Positions 25,756 through 34,834 of a stretch of DNA of 64,000 nucleotides are shown here, in pieces; within the stretch, counting starts at the first letter, position 1; every line of letters starts with the position of its first letter. Source of the DNA: an uncultured Collinsella sp. (GTDB lineage Bacteria; Actinomycetota; Coriobacteriia; Coriobacteriales; Coriobacteriaceae). Both the position numbers and the translations under genes were made by a program. The stretch is taken from NCBI GenBank assembly GCA_959020715.1, contig CAUESV010000001.1, positions 248,001 through 312,000 of the forward strand. Direction: 5' to 3'. The notes under the pieces are model-generated. The model had not been told where the DNA came from, made no database searches, and saw nothing but the letters and a program-made list of their open reading frames with translations.

Positions 25756-27636
25756 CTAAATCGTGGGAAACGCAACGACGTCAGCGGGGCGTGCCAACGT
25801 CTCGGCAATTTGGTCTTGCACCTCGAGCAGACAATCGAGCAGCAGCGGGTTAAACTCACCGCACTTACCGTCCAGGATCATCTGGATCGCCTCCTCGTGC
25901 GGGATAGCGTCCTTGTACACGCGCACGCTCGTCAGTGCATCGTACACGTCAGCCACCGAAACCACCTGCGCGGCGATGGGGATATCGTCGCCCTTAAGGC
26001 CATCGGGATAACCCTTGCCGTCCCAGCGCTCGTGGTGCCAACGCGCAATCTGGTACGCATATTCCATAAGCGCATTGCCGGCGTGATGGCTACCCAGCTC
26101 ACGCAGCATGTCGGCGCCGATCGTGGTATGCGTCTTCATAATCTCGAACTCCTCGGGCGTAAGGCGCCCGGGTTTGTTGAGAATCGCATCGTCAATCGAC
26201 ATCTTGCCGATATCGTGCAGCGCCGAAGCCAGGGCGATCGTGGAACGTTCCTCATTGTCGAGGGAGATCGTGCCGCTGCGCTGGACCAGACAGCCAAGCA
26301 GCAGCTCGGTCAGCTTCTCGATGTTCGTAACGTGCCTGCCGCTCTCGCCGTTGCGAAGCTCCATGACGCCAGCCATGATGTCGATGAGCATGCGACTGTT
26401 CTTGACACGCTCGTTGTACTGTTGGGACAGCAGGCTCGTCAGGCGGCGCTGTTTGGCGTATAGGCGGATGGTATTGCTTACACGGCGGCGCACGACACGG
26501 GAGTCAAACGGGCGGTTGATATAGTCCGAGGCGCCCAGCTCGTACGCGCGCAGAACCATATCATCGGAATCTTCGCTCGAAATCATGATGAAAGGCAGAT
26601 TGTCGATACCCGATCGGCGCGACAGATCGGCCAGCACCTCAAAGCCGCTTATGCCCGGCATGACAATATCCAGCAGCACGAGCGACAACTCATCGCCATA
26701 GCGGTCGACCATGTCGAGCGCCGTACGACCGTTGGCGGCCTCGAGGATGCAATACTCGTCCTTGAGCATCTCGTTGAGAATGGCTCGGTTCATCTCGGAG
26801 TCATCGACAATAAGCACCAAAGGCTTTTCGCTTTGGAAGGCTTCGATGGAATCGGCATCGGTCACGACCGTACCGGCTTTTGCCTTAGCGTGGCTCAATA
26901 ACTGGACAGCGCGGCCAACGCCCTCATCGACCGTCTCGCCATGAATGCGAACGCCACCAACACATGCCGTCAAGCTCACGTACTCATGGCCCGGAACAAT
27001 CGTGGCATGAACGGCATCGGACACCTGGTGCAGGCGACGGGTGAAGTCATCGGAGGGAATATTGGGCATGACGACCACAAACTTGTCGCAGCCATAGCGT
27101 ACAAGCTCGTCAGTCGAACGAATTCCGCTGCGTATGGCCGTCGCCACGGCACCGAGCGCAAGGTCGCCGGCATGACGGCCACACATATCGTTGAAGACCC
27201 TAAAATCATCAAGGTCGATCACCGCAACGCCGGCATTCATGCGGGCGCTACGGAGCTTTTCCTCGTAATATCGGCGATTGCGCACACCCGTCAGCACGTC
27301 GGTGTAGACGAGGTCCTCCTCTGCAGCCTCTTGCTCATCGATCGGACGCACCATCAGCAGGACGTGAGGCTCGCCCTCGACCTTCAGAGGGCGCAGGCGA
27401 GCGCGGTACTCGGTACCATCATTGAGCAGCTGCTCCGATACATCATCGGAACCTGCCAAGGCCTCAAGACTTGACTGGCGCAGACAAGGGCACCGATTGC
27501 CGGCGAGCAGGCAGTTAGGCTCGCTCTTAATCTGATCGGCCGACAGCAAACGCACCACGGGGTAGGTCTTCGCGACGCGGGCGACCTCGGCGGCAGCCTC
27601 CTCGTCGGTTAGATTGACCTCGTGATTATTGAGCAT
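25756..27636 (-). CDS. GGDEF-like / REC / HD-GYP signalling protein
   Basis: 626 aa. Residues ~105-270 are a GGDEF-type domain (YTDVLTGVRNRRYYEEKL) whose active-site motif is degraded to YGCDKF, so diguanylate cyclase activity is unlikely. Residues ~278-395 are a receiver domain with the phospho-acceptor Asp in LVLLDIVMPGISGFEV. Residues ~420-605 are HD-GYP with HDIGKMSIDD near 473 and HHERWDGKGYPDG near 533, the motif of c-di-GMP phosphodiesterases. The N-terminal ~100 residues have PAS-like size. The likely role is phosphorylation-controlled c-di-GMP hydrolysis, with the downstream HPt protein delivering phosphate. The domain order is unusual. Confidence 0.9.
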   Translation of the reverse strand: MLNNHEVNLTDEEAAAEVARVAKTYPVVRLLSADQIKSEPNCLLAGNRCPCLRQSSLEALAGSDDVSEQLLNDGTEYRARLRPLKVEGEPHVLLMVRPIDEQEAAEEDLVYTDVLTGVRNRRYYEEKLRSARMNAGVAVIDLDDFRVFNDMCGRHAGDLALGAVATAIRSGIRSTDELVRYGCDKFVVVMPNIPSDDFTRRLHQVSDAVHATIVPGHEYVSLTACVGGVRIHGETVDEGVGRAVQLLSHAKAKAGTVVTDADSIEAFQSEKPLVLIVDDSEMNRAILNEMLKDEYCILEAANGRTALDMVDRYGDELSLVLLDIVMPGISGFEVLADLSRRSGIDNLPFIMISSEDSDDMVLRAYELGASDYINRPFDSRVVRRRVSNTIRLYAKQRRLTSLLSQQYNERVKNSRMLIDIMAGVMELRNGESGRHVTNIEKLTELLLGCLVQRSGTISLDNEERSTIALASALHDIGKMSIDDAILNKPGRLTPEEFEIMKTHTTIGADMLRELGSHHAGNALMEYAYQIARWHHERWDGKGYPDGLKGDDIPIAAQVVSVADVYDALTSVRVYKDAIPHEEAIQMILDGKCGEFNPLLLDCLLEVQDQIAETLARPADVVAFPTI

Positions 27637-27847
27637 ATGGGGCCCTTTCTATCGTTACGCACGGCAACGGTGCATATCAATTGGTACAAGGGTAACATCT
27701 AACAGCTGAAGGCAAACGCGCGATTATCGTTACATTTTTATGACCTGGCAAGCGGCGGTAATGGAGCCGCGGGTGCGCGGTTATGGGCGCATTCGTTAAC
27801 AATGACGAAACGCTAATAACCCCTCTCCCCGCAGGTCATCGAGCGTG

Positions 27848-28645
27848 CTAACGCTCCAAGACATCGCGAACGGCGTTTGCCGCCGTAACGGGACGATCGC
27901 GCAGACCGTTATGCGCGCCCGGGATCGTCACAAGGGGGCAATCGAGATATTCGGCAGCCGCTCTCGTGCCAGCCTCGCGGGGCGTATCGACCGAAAGCTC
28001 GCCGAGAAGCACGGCCGACACCGCCTTTGACGCGCGGGCGCGCTCCCAGTCGGGAGCATATGTCATATTTGTTCCGTATTCATTGGCCATAAAGCAACGA
28101 CCATTGCGCAGGGCATGTTTGGCTTCCGCTTCGGTCGTCCCGGGAGCCTCGGGGTCCAAGTCGCCGAGGGCTCCCAAGAAAAGCCGGAGTGCCCTTGAAA
28201 CCTTTCCAGCCGCAATCATATCGAGCAAAACCGGAGCTGCGCCCATACCGACGCCTTCGGCCGACACAGCCGGCTCATGCAGAATCGCACGGGCGACGAG
28301 ATGGGGTTCGGTGCGAAGAAGCTCCAGCGCCACCAACGTACCGGCGCTATGCGCAAGCACATTTGCCGGAGCACCAACGTGTTCGATCACGGCTTGCAGG
28401 TCGGCGGCCTGTGCGGCAAGATCATAGCTACCGTCTGCCGCATCGCTGCTGCCACCGCAGCCGCGGCGGTCGTAGGCAATTACGCGGTAGTTGCGGCTGA
28501 GCTCACAAGCGATACCGTCGAAAAATGTGCCGTCGACACAAGCGCCGTGCACGCACACCAAGGCAGGAGTATCAGGCGACACATCTGGGCCGGCATATTC
28601 GCGACAGGCAATCGTGGTGCCCGCATTCTCGACCGTAAAATCCAT
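27848..28645 (-). CDS. Alpha/beta hydrolase
   Basis: 265 aa, alpha/beta hydrolase fold. The oxyanion motif is VCVHGACVDG, then YDRRGCGGSS and the nucleophile elbow LAHSAGTLVA (Ser about residue 98); the catalytic His is probably in IPGAHNGLRDRP near the C-terminus. Substrate unknown. It is monocistronic and divergent from the radical SAM gene. Confidence 0.88.
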   Translation of the reverse strand: MDFTVENAGTTIACREYAGPDVSPDTPALVCVHGACVDGTFFDGIACELSRNYRVIAYDRRGCGGSSDAADGSYDLAAQAADLQAVIEHVGAPANVLAHSAGTLVALELLRTEPHLVARAILHEPAVSAEGVGMGAAPVLLDMIAAGKVSRALRLFLGALGDLDPEAPGTTEAEAKHALRNGRCFMANEYGTNMTYAPDWERARASKAVSAVLLGELSVDTPREAGTRAAAEYLDCPLVTIPGAHNGLRDRPVTAANAVRDVLER

Positions 28646-28870
28646 GTTGTGCCCCCATCATCAACGCTCATCCGGTTGCACGTCAGTGCGGTTGGATGGA
28701 CCCGTATTGCCTTACGCCTTGTTAACAGATTAACTTTACCCGACCCGAGGCTTTTCATGGCACGGCATAATGAGCGACGTGAAAAAACGAAACTTGTAAA
28801 GCAAGAGCCCGCACCTTGCTTTGGAGCCGATGCTATGCTTAGGCACAATTGTCTTGAGGAGCATATGCCT

Positions 28871-29647
28871 ATGTCTACGTTTTTGAATGCCAGCCCCATC
28901 TTTGGGCCCGTTCGCAGCCGTCGCCTTGGTCTCTCGCTCGGCGTCAACATGATGCCGGCCAGCGGCAAAATCTGCACGTTCGACTGCATTTACTGCGAAA
29001 ACGGCCTCAACGCCGAGCGCCCCTGCCATGAGCCGTACAACACAGCTGCCGTGGTACTCGACGCGCTCGAGGCAAAGCTGCGCGAGATGGCAGCCGAGGG
29101 CGAGCTCCCCGATGTGATCACCTTCGCAGGAAACGGCGAGCCCACCGCCGCACCGGAGTTTCCCCAGGCGATTGCCGGCGCCGTCGCGCTGCGCGATCAG
29201 CTGGCCCCAAACTCCAAAATCGCCGTGCTCTCCAACGGTACGCGCGCCGACCGCCCCGAGGTGCACAACGCGCTCATGATGGTCGACGACAACATTCTTA
29301 AGCTCGATACCGCCGACTCGGCGTTTATCCAGCTGCTCGACCAGCCCGTTGGCCCCTACGACGTCGAGCACCAGATTGAGACGTTCGCAAGCTTTGACGG
29401 TCACGTTATTATCCAGACGATCTTTTTGACCGGTGAGTATCTGGGCAAGCCCATCGACAACACCGGCGAGGAGTACGTTGCCCCCTGGCTCGCGGCGCTT
29501 GAGCGCATTCGCCCACAAGAAGCGACCATCTACACGGTGGCGCGCGAGACACCAATCGCCGGCCTTGCCAAAGCGGCGCCTGAAGTGCTCGACGCCATTG
29601 CCGCGCGCGTGCGCGCCCTCGGCATTCCCTGCCAGGTGAGCTACTAG
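28871..29647 (+). CDS. Radical SAM protein (COG0731-like)
   Basis: About 258 aa starting MSTFLNASPIFGPVRSRRLG; an ATG two codons earlier (28865) is nearer the GAGGAG site and is the alternative start. The Fe-S motif CTFDCIYCENG (CxxxCxxC) is near residue 34 and TFAGNGEPTAAPEF is the glycine-rich SAM-binding segment. There is no SPASM domain. Related small proteins are widespread in anaerobes, often annotated only as radical SAM or Fe-S oxidoreductase; the reaction is not known to me. The open frame continues far upstream of the start, but that part is antisense to the hydrolase gene. Confidence 0.85.
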   Translation: MSTFLNASPIFGPVRSRRLGLSLGVNMMPASGKICTFDCIYCENGLNAERPCHEPYNTAAVVLDALEAKLREMAAEGELPDVITFAGNGEPTAAPEFPQAIAGAVALRDQLAPNSKIAVLSNGTRADRPEVHNALMMVDDNILKLDTADSAFIQLLDQPVGPYDVEHQIETFASFDGHVIIQTIFLTGEYLGKPIDNTGEEYVAPWLAALERIRPQEATIYTVARETPIAGLAKAAPEVLDAIAARVRALGIPCQVSY

Positions 29648-29688
29648 CAAAACCACGCAGCAGCTAGTGCCCGCCACCCCGCTCCATC

Positions 29689-29755
29689 AGTTGCGGTGAT
29701 ATAGTTCCTGTTTATGCTGTTAAACAGCTTAAATCGGAACTATATTACCGCAACT
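29689..29755. repeat. Hairpin repeat AGTTGCGGTGATATAGTTCC, copy 1
   Basis: 20-bp arms (3' arm at 29736-29755, one mismatch) flank a 27-nt centre that itself contains TGTTAAACA. A second copy is at 37277-37343. Miniature-element or terminator-like. Confidence 0.8.
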
Positions 29756-29807
29756 TTTATGGACGCGTGGGTGGGCTATACTAGCTGCGGATGAAAGGAA
29801 GTTAGCC

Positions 29808-30695
29808 ATGTATGACAAAGAACCCGTACCTGGCCGCAACGACGCTTGCTGGTGCGGCAGCGGCAAAAAATATAAGAAATGCCATAGCGCCTTCGATGAG
29901 CGCCTTGAGCGCCTGTGGGAAGAGGGCTGGGAGGTCCTGCCCCGCACGCTCTACAAGACGCCCGCCGATATCGAAGGCATCAAGCGCTCGGCCGCTATCA
30001 ACGTGGGCGTGCTCGATTACGTAGGCGAACACATCGCCGCGGGCATGACCACCAACCAGATCGACCAGATGATCTACGACTACACCGTCGAGCACGGTGG
30101 CACGCCGGCCGACCTCAACTACGAGGGCTACCCCAAGAGCGTGTGCACCTCGATCAATGACGTGGTCTGTCACGGCATCCCCTGTGATACAGATGTGCTG
30201 CACGAGGGCGATATTATCAACGTGGACTGCTCCACGATTTTGGACGGCTACTTTAGCGACTCGAGCCGTATGTTCTGCATCGGCGAGGTCTCGGCCGAGC
30301 GCCAGCGCCTGGTCGACGTCACCCGCGCCAGCGTGGAGGCGGGCTTGGCAGCCGTCAAGCCATGGCTGCCGCTGTCCGTTATGGCCGAGGCCGTGCAAAA
30401 GACGGTCGAGGACGCCGGCTTTAGCGTGGTGCGCGAGTACGGCGGACATGGCATCGGTAAGGAGTTCCACGAGGACCCGTTTGTGGGCTTTACCACCGAG
30501 GCACCCGATGTGGACACCATCATGGCTCCGGGCATGGTCTTTACCATCGAGCCCATGGTCAATGCCGGAGCGCCCGACATTAAGATTAGCAAGGGCGACG
30601 GTTGGTGCGTGCGCACCAAGGACGGCAGCGATTCGGCCCAGTGCGAGGTACAGCTCGTGGTGACCGAGGATGGTTACGAGCTGCTGAGCTGGTAG
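29808..30695 (+). CDS. map: Type I methionine aminopeptidase with N-terminal SEC-C zinc motif
   Basis: 295 aa. Residues 8-26 (PGRNDACWCGSGKKYKKCH) are a SEC-C zinc-binding motif, as in SecA tails and some MetAPs. The M24 domain follows with metal ligands in NVDCSTILDGYFSDSS (two Asp), the His in YGGHGIGKEFHE, FTIEPM (Glu) and SAQCEVQLVVTEDG (Glu). It removes the N-terminal Met from new proteins; the SEC-C finger probably aids ribosome association. RBS AAAGGAAG, ATG at 29808. A terminator hairpin follows at 30705. Confidence 0.95.
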   Translation: MYDKEPVPGRNDACWCGSGKKYKKCHSAFDERLERLWEEGWEVLPRTLYKTPADIEGIKRSAAINVGVLDYVGEHIAAGMTTNQIDQMIYDYTVEHGGTPADLNYEGYPKSVCTSINDVVCHGIPCDTDVLHEGDIINVDCSTILDGYFSDSSRMFCIGEVSAERQRLVDVTRASVEAGLAAVKPWLPLSVMAEAVQKTVEDAGFSVVREYGGHGIGKEFHEDPFVGFTTEAPDVDTIMAPGMVFTIEPMVNAGAPDIKISKGDGWCVRTKDGSDSAQCEVQLVVTEDGYELLSW

Positions 30696-30704
30696 CTGTG
30701 GATG

Positions 30705-30749
30705 CGCCGGATGCTGACGGGCACGCTCGTCTTGCATCCGGCGTTTTTT
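30705..30749 (+). terminator. Rho-independent terminator of map
   Basis: CGCCGGATGC and GCATCCGGCG arms followed by TTTTTT. Confidence 0.92.
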
Positions 30750-30762
30750 GAACGTTTTGCCT

Positions 30763-30803
30763 GATAAAACCTACCAAAATAAACCTGTCCCTTTTTGGCA
30801 GGT
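30763..30803 (+). repeat. Dispersed repeat AACCTGCCAAAATAAACCTG, copy 2
   Basis: Reads AAACCTACCAAAATAAACC then TGTCCCTTTTTGGCAGGT, just upstream of the 2-hydroxyacid dehydrogenase start. Confidence 0.85.
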
Positions 30804-30822
30804 CGAGCGGAGAGGACTGCTT

Positions 30823-31758
30823 GTGAACATCCTGGTTTTGTTGCCCGTCAACGACCGTCATCGCGCGATCCTCGAGTCGAGCGCTCCGGGCGAGGACTTT
30901 ATCTACACGAGCGCCGACGCCATCACGCGCGAGCAGGTCGCCGATGCCGACGTGATCTTGGGCAACATCGACCCTGACATGCTCACGGCATGCGAGCATC
31001 TCCAGCTGCTGCAATTGCAGACCGCCGGCTATGACGACTACCTTGCCGCCGGCACTGTGCCGGTCGACGCCAAACTGTCTTGCTCGGTGGGCGCCTACGG
31101 CCAAGCCGTGAGCGAGCACATGTTTGCTATGGTGCTGTCTATGATGAAGCGCCTGCCCGGCTACCAGGACCTGCAACGCGAGCATCGCTGGGAGGACTTA
31201 GGCCCGGTCACCTCGCTCAAAAATGCCAATGTGCTGGTGTTGGGCGCGGGCGACATTGGCGGCCACTTTGCCACGCTCTGCCGCAGCATGGGCGCGCACG
31301 TCCGCGGCATCAAGCGTCATCCGCTCGTCTACCCCATTGTATTTGAGGACATGGACGGCATGGATGCCCTGTCTGAGCGCCTGGCGGAGGCCGACATCGT
31401 CGCATCCTTTATGCCCAGCACACCCGAGACCCGCGGCCTGGCGAACGCCGAGTTCTTCGCCGCGATGAAACCGGGCGCCTTCTTTGTCAACGGCGGCCGC
31501 GGTGACCTTGTTGTTGCCGACGATCTGGTTGCCGCTCTTGAGTCCGGACACCTTGCCGGTGCCGCGGTCGATGTCACCGACCCTGAGCCACTGCCCGCAA
31601 CAAGCCCGCTATGGGATGCGCCCAACATGCTCATCACGCCGCACGTCTCAGGTTGGTTCCACCTGGCAGCCACGCTCAACAATGTGGTCGACATTGCCGC
31701 GGAGAACCTGCGTCACCTGCAAGCCGGCGAGACCCTGCGTTGCTGGATCGAACACTGA
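30823..31758 (+). CDS. D-isomer-specific 2-hydroxyacid dehydrogenase
   Basis: About 311 aa from a GTG at 30823 (TTG at 30820 possible) with GGAGAGGA upstream. The NAD-binding Rossmann motif is VLVLGAGDIGGHFATLC (about residue 140). The catalytic Arg is in FFVNGGRGDLVVADDL, with the Glu region DVTDPEPLPATSPLW and the His in LITPHVSGWFH. It would reduce a 2-keto acid or oxidise a D-2-hydroxyacid; the exact substrate is unknown. The gene is monocistronic between two hairpin repeats. Confidence 0.92.
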   Translation: MNILVLLPVNDRHRAILESSAPGEDFIYTSADAITREQVADADVILGNIDPDMLTACEHLQLLQLQTAGYDDYLAAGTVPVDAKLSCSVGAYGQAVSEHMFAMVLSMMKRLPGYQDLQREHRWEDLGPVTSLKNANVLVLGAGDIGGHFATLCRSMGAHVRGIKRHPLVYPIVFEDMDGMDALSERLAEADIVASFMPSTPETRGLANAEFFAAMKPGAFFVNGGRGDLVVADDLVAALESGHLAGAAVDVTDPEPLPATSPLWDAPNMLITPHVSGWFHLAATLNNVVDIAAENLRHLQAGETLRCWIEH

Positions 31759-31761
31759 TTT

Positions 31762-31852
31762 GTTCCGGCGTTCTACCGAACGCCGGAACCGCTCGACGCT
31801 GCGCCCTTAGGTTCCGCCGTTCTAACGAACGGCGGACCACTCGACGCTGCGC
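31762..31852. repeat. Two tandem hairpin units with a shared CTCGACGCTGCGC tail
   Basis: Unit 1 (31762-31804) has arms GTTCCGGCGTTC and GAACGCCGGAAC; unit 2 (31811-31852) has GTTCCGCCGTTC and GAACGGCGGA(C)C. Each is followed by CTCGACGCTGCGC. The two stems carry compensating G/C changes. Confidence 0.8.
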
Positions 31853-31879
31853 GCCGCCCAGAGCGACAATTTGCCATTC

Positions 31880-31921
31880 AAAAGGCAAGGCATGACCAGA
31901 AGGTCTATGCCTTGCCTTTTT
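31880..31921. terminator. Rho-independent terminator
   Basis: AAAAGGCAAGGCATGACC and GGTCTATGCCTTGCCTTTTT flank AGAA. The A and T flanks allow function on both strands. Confidence 0.88.
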
Positions 31922-32021
31922 CATGCCAACTTGTTCGCTCTGGACATCGCTCGCTGACGTTTGCTCAACCTGCGGTGTCTTAACAATTCTGTCCAGCTGT
32001 TGGCATTGCGGCATTTTCCCA

Positions 32022-32061
32022 GATAAAACCTGCCAAAATTAACATCCCTTTTTGGCAGGTT
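32022..32061. repeat. Dispersed repeat AACCTGCCAAAATAAACCTG, copy 3
   Basis: AAACCTGCCAAAATTAAC and CCCTTTTTGGCAGGTTT abut the minus-strand aminopeptidase stop codon and would form its terminator hairpin. Confidence 0.85.
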
Positions 32062-33447
32062 TTAGAGCTCCACGCTTTCGGCGCCGTTGATATGGAGGTC
32101 GCGCTCGTAGAAGGCGGTGAGGGCGCGGATGGCGTACATCACGTCGCGCACGCCGCCGGTCTCGTAGCTCGAGTGCATGGCCAGCTGCGGCAGGCCCACG
32201 TCCACGGCGTGCATGCTCGCCTGCATGTTCGACAAGTTGCCGAGCGTGGAGCCGCCCGCCATATCGCTCTTGTTGGCGAAGGCCTGCGTGGGCACATCAG
32301 CGTCATCGCAAATAGCCTGGAACACCGCGCGGCTAAAGGCATCGGTGCAGTAGTGCTGGTTGGCGGCTTCCTTGATGACGATGCCGCCGTTGAGCACAAC
32401 CTGGTTGCGGGCGTCGCACTTCTCGGCGTGGTTGGGGTGCACGGCATGCGCGTTGTCGCAGCTCACGAGCATCGATGCGGCAAGGGCGCGATGGTACGAC
32501 TCGTCGTCAAAGCCCAGCGATCCGTTAATGCGGCGCAGCGCGTCGGCCAAGAACGTCGACATGGCACCCTGCTTGGTCTCGGAGCCAACCTCCTCATTAT
32601 CAAAGCAGCAGAAGACCGAAACATCGTGCGCGTTCTCGGCACCCAAAAATGCCTGCAGCGCGGTGTAGGCGCAGGCCAGGTCGTCGAGCTTGGGCGTCGA
32701 GATAAACTCGTCGGCCCAGCCCCAAATGCGCGCATCCTGACGATTGACCAGGAACAGATCGCGGCCCAAAATCTGCTCGGGCTCAACATCCAGCTCGTCG
32801 GCGATCAGGGCATCGAAGTCGCCCTGCTTAAGGTCACCAGCGCTGATGAGCGGGCAAAGGTCGACAGATCGGTTGGGGGCAAAGCCCTCGTTAACGCCAC
32901 GGTTCATATGGATGGCAAGGCTCGGGATAATAGCGACTTCGCGCTCGGTGGCAAGCAGGCGGCTCTCAATACGGTCGCCCTCGCGCACCAGCACGCGGCC
33001 CGCGAGTGCCAGCGGGCGATCGAACCAGGTGTAGTCGATCATGCCGCCGTAGGCCTCGGTGTTCAGGCGCAGCGTCTCGCCCGCGCCATCGAGCTCGGGC
33101 ACGGCCTTGACCTTAAACGTCGGAGAATCGCTGTGCGACGCCGTCAGCTGAAAATGATAATCACCGGCAACGCCGTCCTCGCCCCACGTCGCGGCCAGGT
33201 CCTCGCCCACCTTAAAGGCAACAACACTCGAGGTGTTGCGCTGCGTGTAATAACGCCCGCCCGGTTCGATGTCCCACGCCGCATTCTCGGGCAGGTAGGT
33301 AAAGCCCGCCTCGTCGAGCTCGGCCATAATGGTCGCCGCCGTATGGAACATGCTGGGGCATGCCTCGATAAAGTCGATAAGGTCGTTGGCGGCCTCGATA
33401 TCATCGGCCGTCACATGCGCGCGCTCGGGCGTTTCCTGATCCGTCAT
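32062..33447 (-). CDS. M18 family aminopeptidase
   Basis: About 461 aa from the ATG at 33447 (AAGGGGAG upstream). Metal-binding motifs of the M18 (aspartyl aminopeptidase-like) family are present: LTASHSDSPTFKVK near the N-terminus, STPKLDDLACAYTAL, CFDNEEVGSETKQG (catalytic Glu pair), VSCDNAHAVHPNHAEK and NKSDMAGGSTLGNLS. A cytosolic two-zinc peptidase that removes N-terminal residues. The frame is open 37 codons upstream without a better ribosome site. Monocistronic. Confidence 0.93.
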   Translation of the reverse strand: MTDQETPERAHVTADDIEAANDLIDFIEACPSMFHTAATIMAELDEAGFTYLPENAAWDIEPGGRYYTQRNTSSVVAFKVGEDLAATWGEDGVAGDYHFQLTASHSDSPTFKVKAVPELDGAGETLRLNTEAYGGMIDYTWFDRPLALAGRVLVREGDRIESRLLATEREVAIIPSLAIHMNRGVNEGFAPNRSVDLCPLISAGDLKQGDFDALIADELDVEPEQILGRDLFLVNRQDARIWGWADEFISTPKLDDLACAYTALQAFLGAENAHDVSVFCCFDNEEVGSETKQGAMSTFLADALRRINGSLGFDDESYHRALAASMLVSCDNAHAVHPNHAEKCDARNQVVLNGGIVIKEAANQHYCTDAFSRAVFQAICDDADVPTQAFANKSDMAGGSTLGNLSNMQASMHAVDVGLPQLAMHSSYETGGVRDVMYAIRALTAFYERDLHINGAESVEL

Positions 33448-33608
33448 GCTCTCCCCTTTCGCTGGGTTGATGGTCCCTTCCAGCATACCCCGCCGCGCCA
33501 GCGCCGTGCCTTTCATTCCATGTTTAATCCCGCGCCGCTCGCCAAGTTGAGCCATCATGCCCGCACTCCTTTTGCGACAATTACGCTAACAGGACGAAAG
33601 GAGCCGTC

Positions 33609-34694
33609 ATGAAGCCACGTAACATTGCCATCGCCTGCGGTGTCGCGGGAGTCGCCGTCGGCCTTGCCGCTGCCACCGGCATCGTTTATCACAAACAAAT
33701 CAAATCCGCCGCGTCACTCAAACGCTTGACCGGCTACGCGGATGGCTATGACCTGTACGAAATCGACATCGCCTACGACTACGATCTTGATCGCATCATC
33801 GCCGCTGGCGTGCGCGACGACCAGGCCTACATCGATGCCGTGGTGGCGCAGGTGCTGCCCGGTGTGCCGGTACATGTCCAGGCGCCCCAGTTTGCCTGCA
33901 GCGCTTTTGTCGCCGTAGATGCCGAAGGCCGCGTGCGCACCGGTCGCAATTACGACTTTAAGGACGACACCTCGGCGCTGCTGGTGCGCAATCACCCACG
34001 CGGCGGTTATGCCTCCATCGGGTTTGCCGCCCTTAACAACCTGGGCGATAACACTCCGCTCGACTCCGTCGCCGGACGCGCCGCCGCACTCATGGGCCCG
34101 TTTGCCCAGCTCGACGGTGTTAACGAGTGCGGCGTGTCCATTGCCGTGCTCACCCTGGATTCCAAACCCTGTGACCAGGACACGCAGCGCCCCGTCATCA
34201 ACACTTCGCTCGCCATCCGTCTGGTGCTCGACCGTGCCACCACCACGCAAGAGGCCGTCGACCTGCTTTCTGCCTACGACATGCACGCCATGGCCGGACG
34301 CGATTACCACTTCTTTATCAACGACGCCGCCGGTGACGCGCGGGTGGTGGAGTGGGATCCGCGCGATCCGGACCGCGCTTTCAAAGCGACTCCCGTACGC
34401 CAGGTTACGAACTTCTATGCCTGCTATGGCGACGAAGTGCTGCCCAACCAAAAGAATGGCGAGCTGGGCCATGGCAAGGAGCGCGCCGTCGCAATCGCCG
34501 CTGTCCTCGACGCCCATGCCGGCGCCCAAGACGAGGCAGTCGCTTGGAAGGCCCTACGCGCTGCGGCGCAAGAGCCCAATCCGGAAGACATCACCAGCAA
34601 CACGCAGTGGTCGGTCGTCTTTGACAACACCGAGCCTGCTGCCGCCATCACGCTGCGCCGCCATTGGGGCGACATCGACGCCTTCGCGCTGTAA
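33609..34694 (+). CDS. Membrane-anchored choloylglycine-hydrolase-like Ntn amidase
   Basis: 361 aa. An N-terminal hydrophobic helix (IAIACGVAGVAVGLAAATG) would act as signal or anchor. The catalytic region begins at QFACSAFVAVD (candidate nucleophile Cys ~97), followed by GRVRTGRNYDFKDD, DGVNECGVSIAVL and the late NTQWSVVFD. The layout fits linear amide C-N hydrolases (bile salt hydrolase / penicillin V acylase superfamily), in which the Cys becomes N-terminal after processing. Here ~95 residues precede it, longer than in secreted bile salt hydrolases. Whether it acts on bile salts, N-acyl amino acids or another amide cannot be told. Confidence 0.82.
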   Translation: MKPRNIAIACGVAGVAVGLAAATGIVYHKQIKSAASLKRLTGYADGYDLYEIDIAYDYDLDRIIAAGVRDDQAYIDAVVAQVLPGVPVHVQAPQFACSAFVAVDAEGRVRTGRNYDFKDDTSALLVRNHPRGGYASIGFAALNNLGDNTPLDSVAGRAAALMGPFAQLDGVNECGVSIAVLTLDSKPCDQDTQRPVINTSLAIRLVLDRATTTQEAVDLLSAYDMHAMAGRDYHFFINDAAGDARVVEWDPRDPDRAFKATPVRQVTNFYACYGDEVLPNQKNGELGHGKERAVAIAAVLDAHAGAQDEAVAWKALRAAAQEPNPEDITSNTQWSVVFDNTEPAAAITLRRHWGDIDAFAL

Positions 34695-34834
34695 GAAGCC
34701 AGGCCCGTCGACCTTACGCTCGCCTGACGCTGCTTACATTTCTATACATTTGAGCTAACACGTTTTACCCCTGTATCAACAGTGTGCGGGGGTAAACTTA
34801 TGCGCATGTTATAACTTGCCCGGAAGGATTCATC

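Noticed and set aside
28277..28870. N-terminal extension of the radical SAM protein
   Set aside because: The upstream frame is antisense to the alpha/beta hydrolase gene; a ribosome site and family-like start are at 28856-28871.
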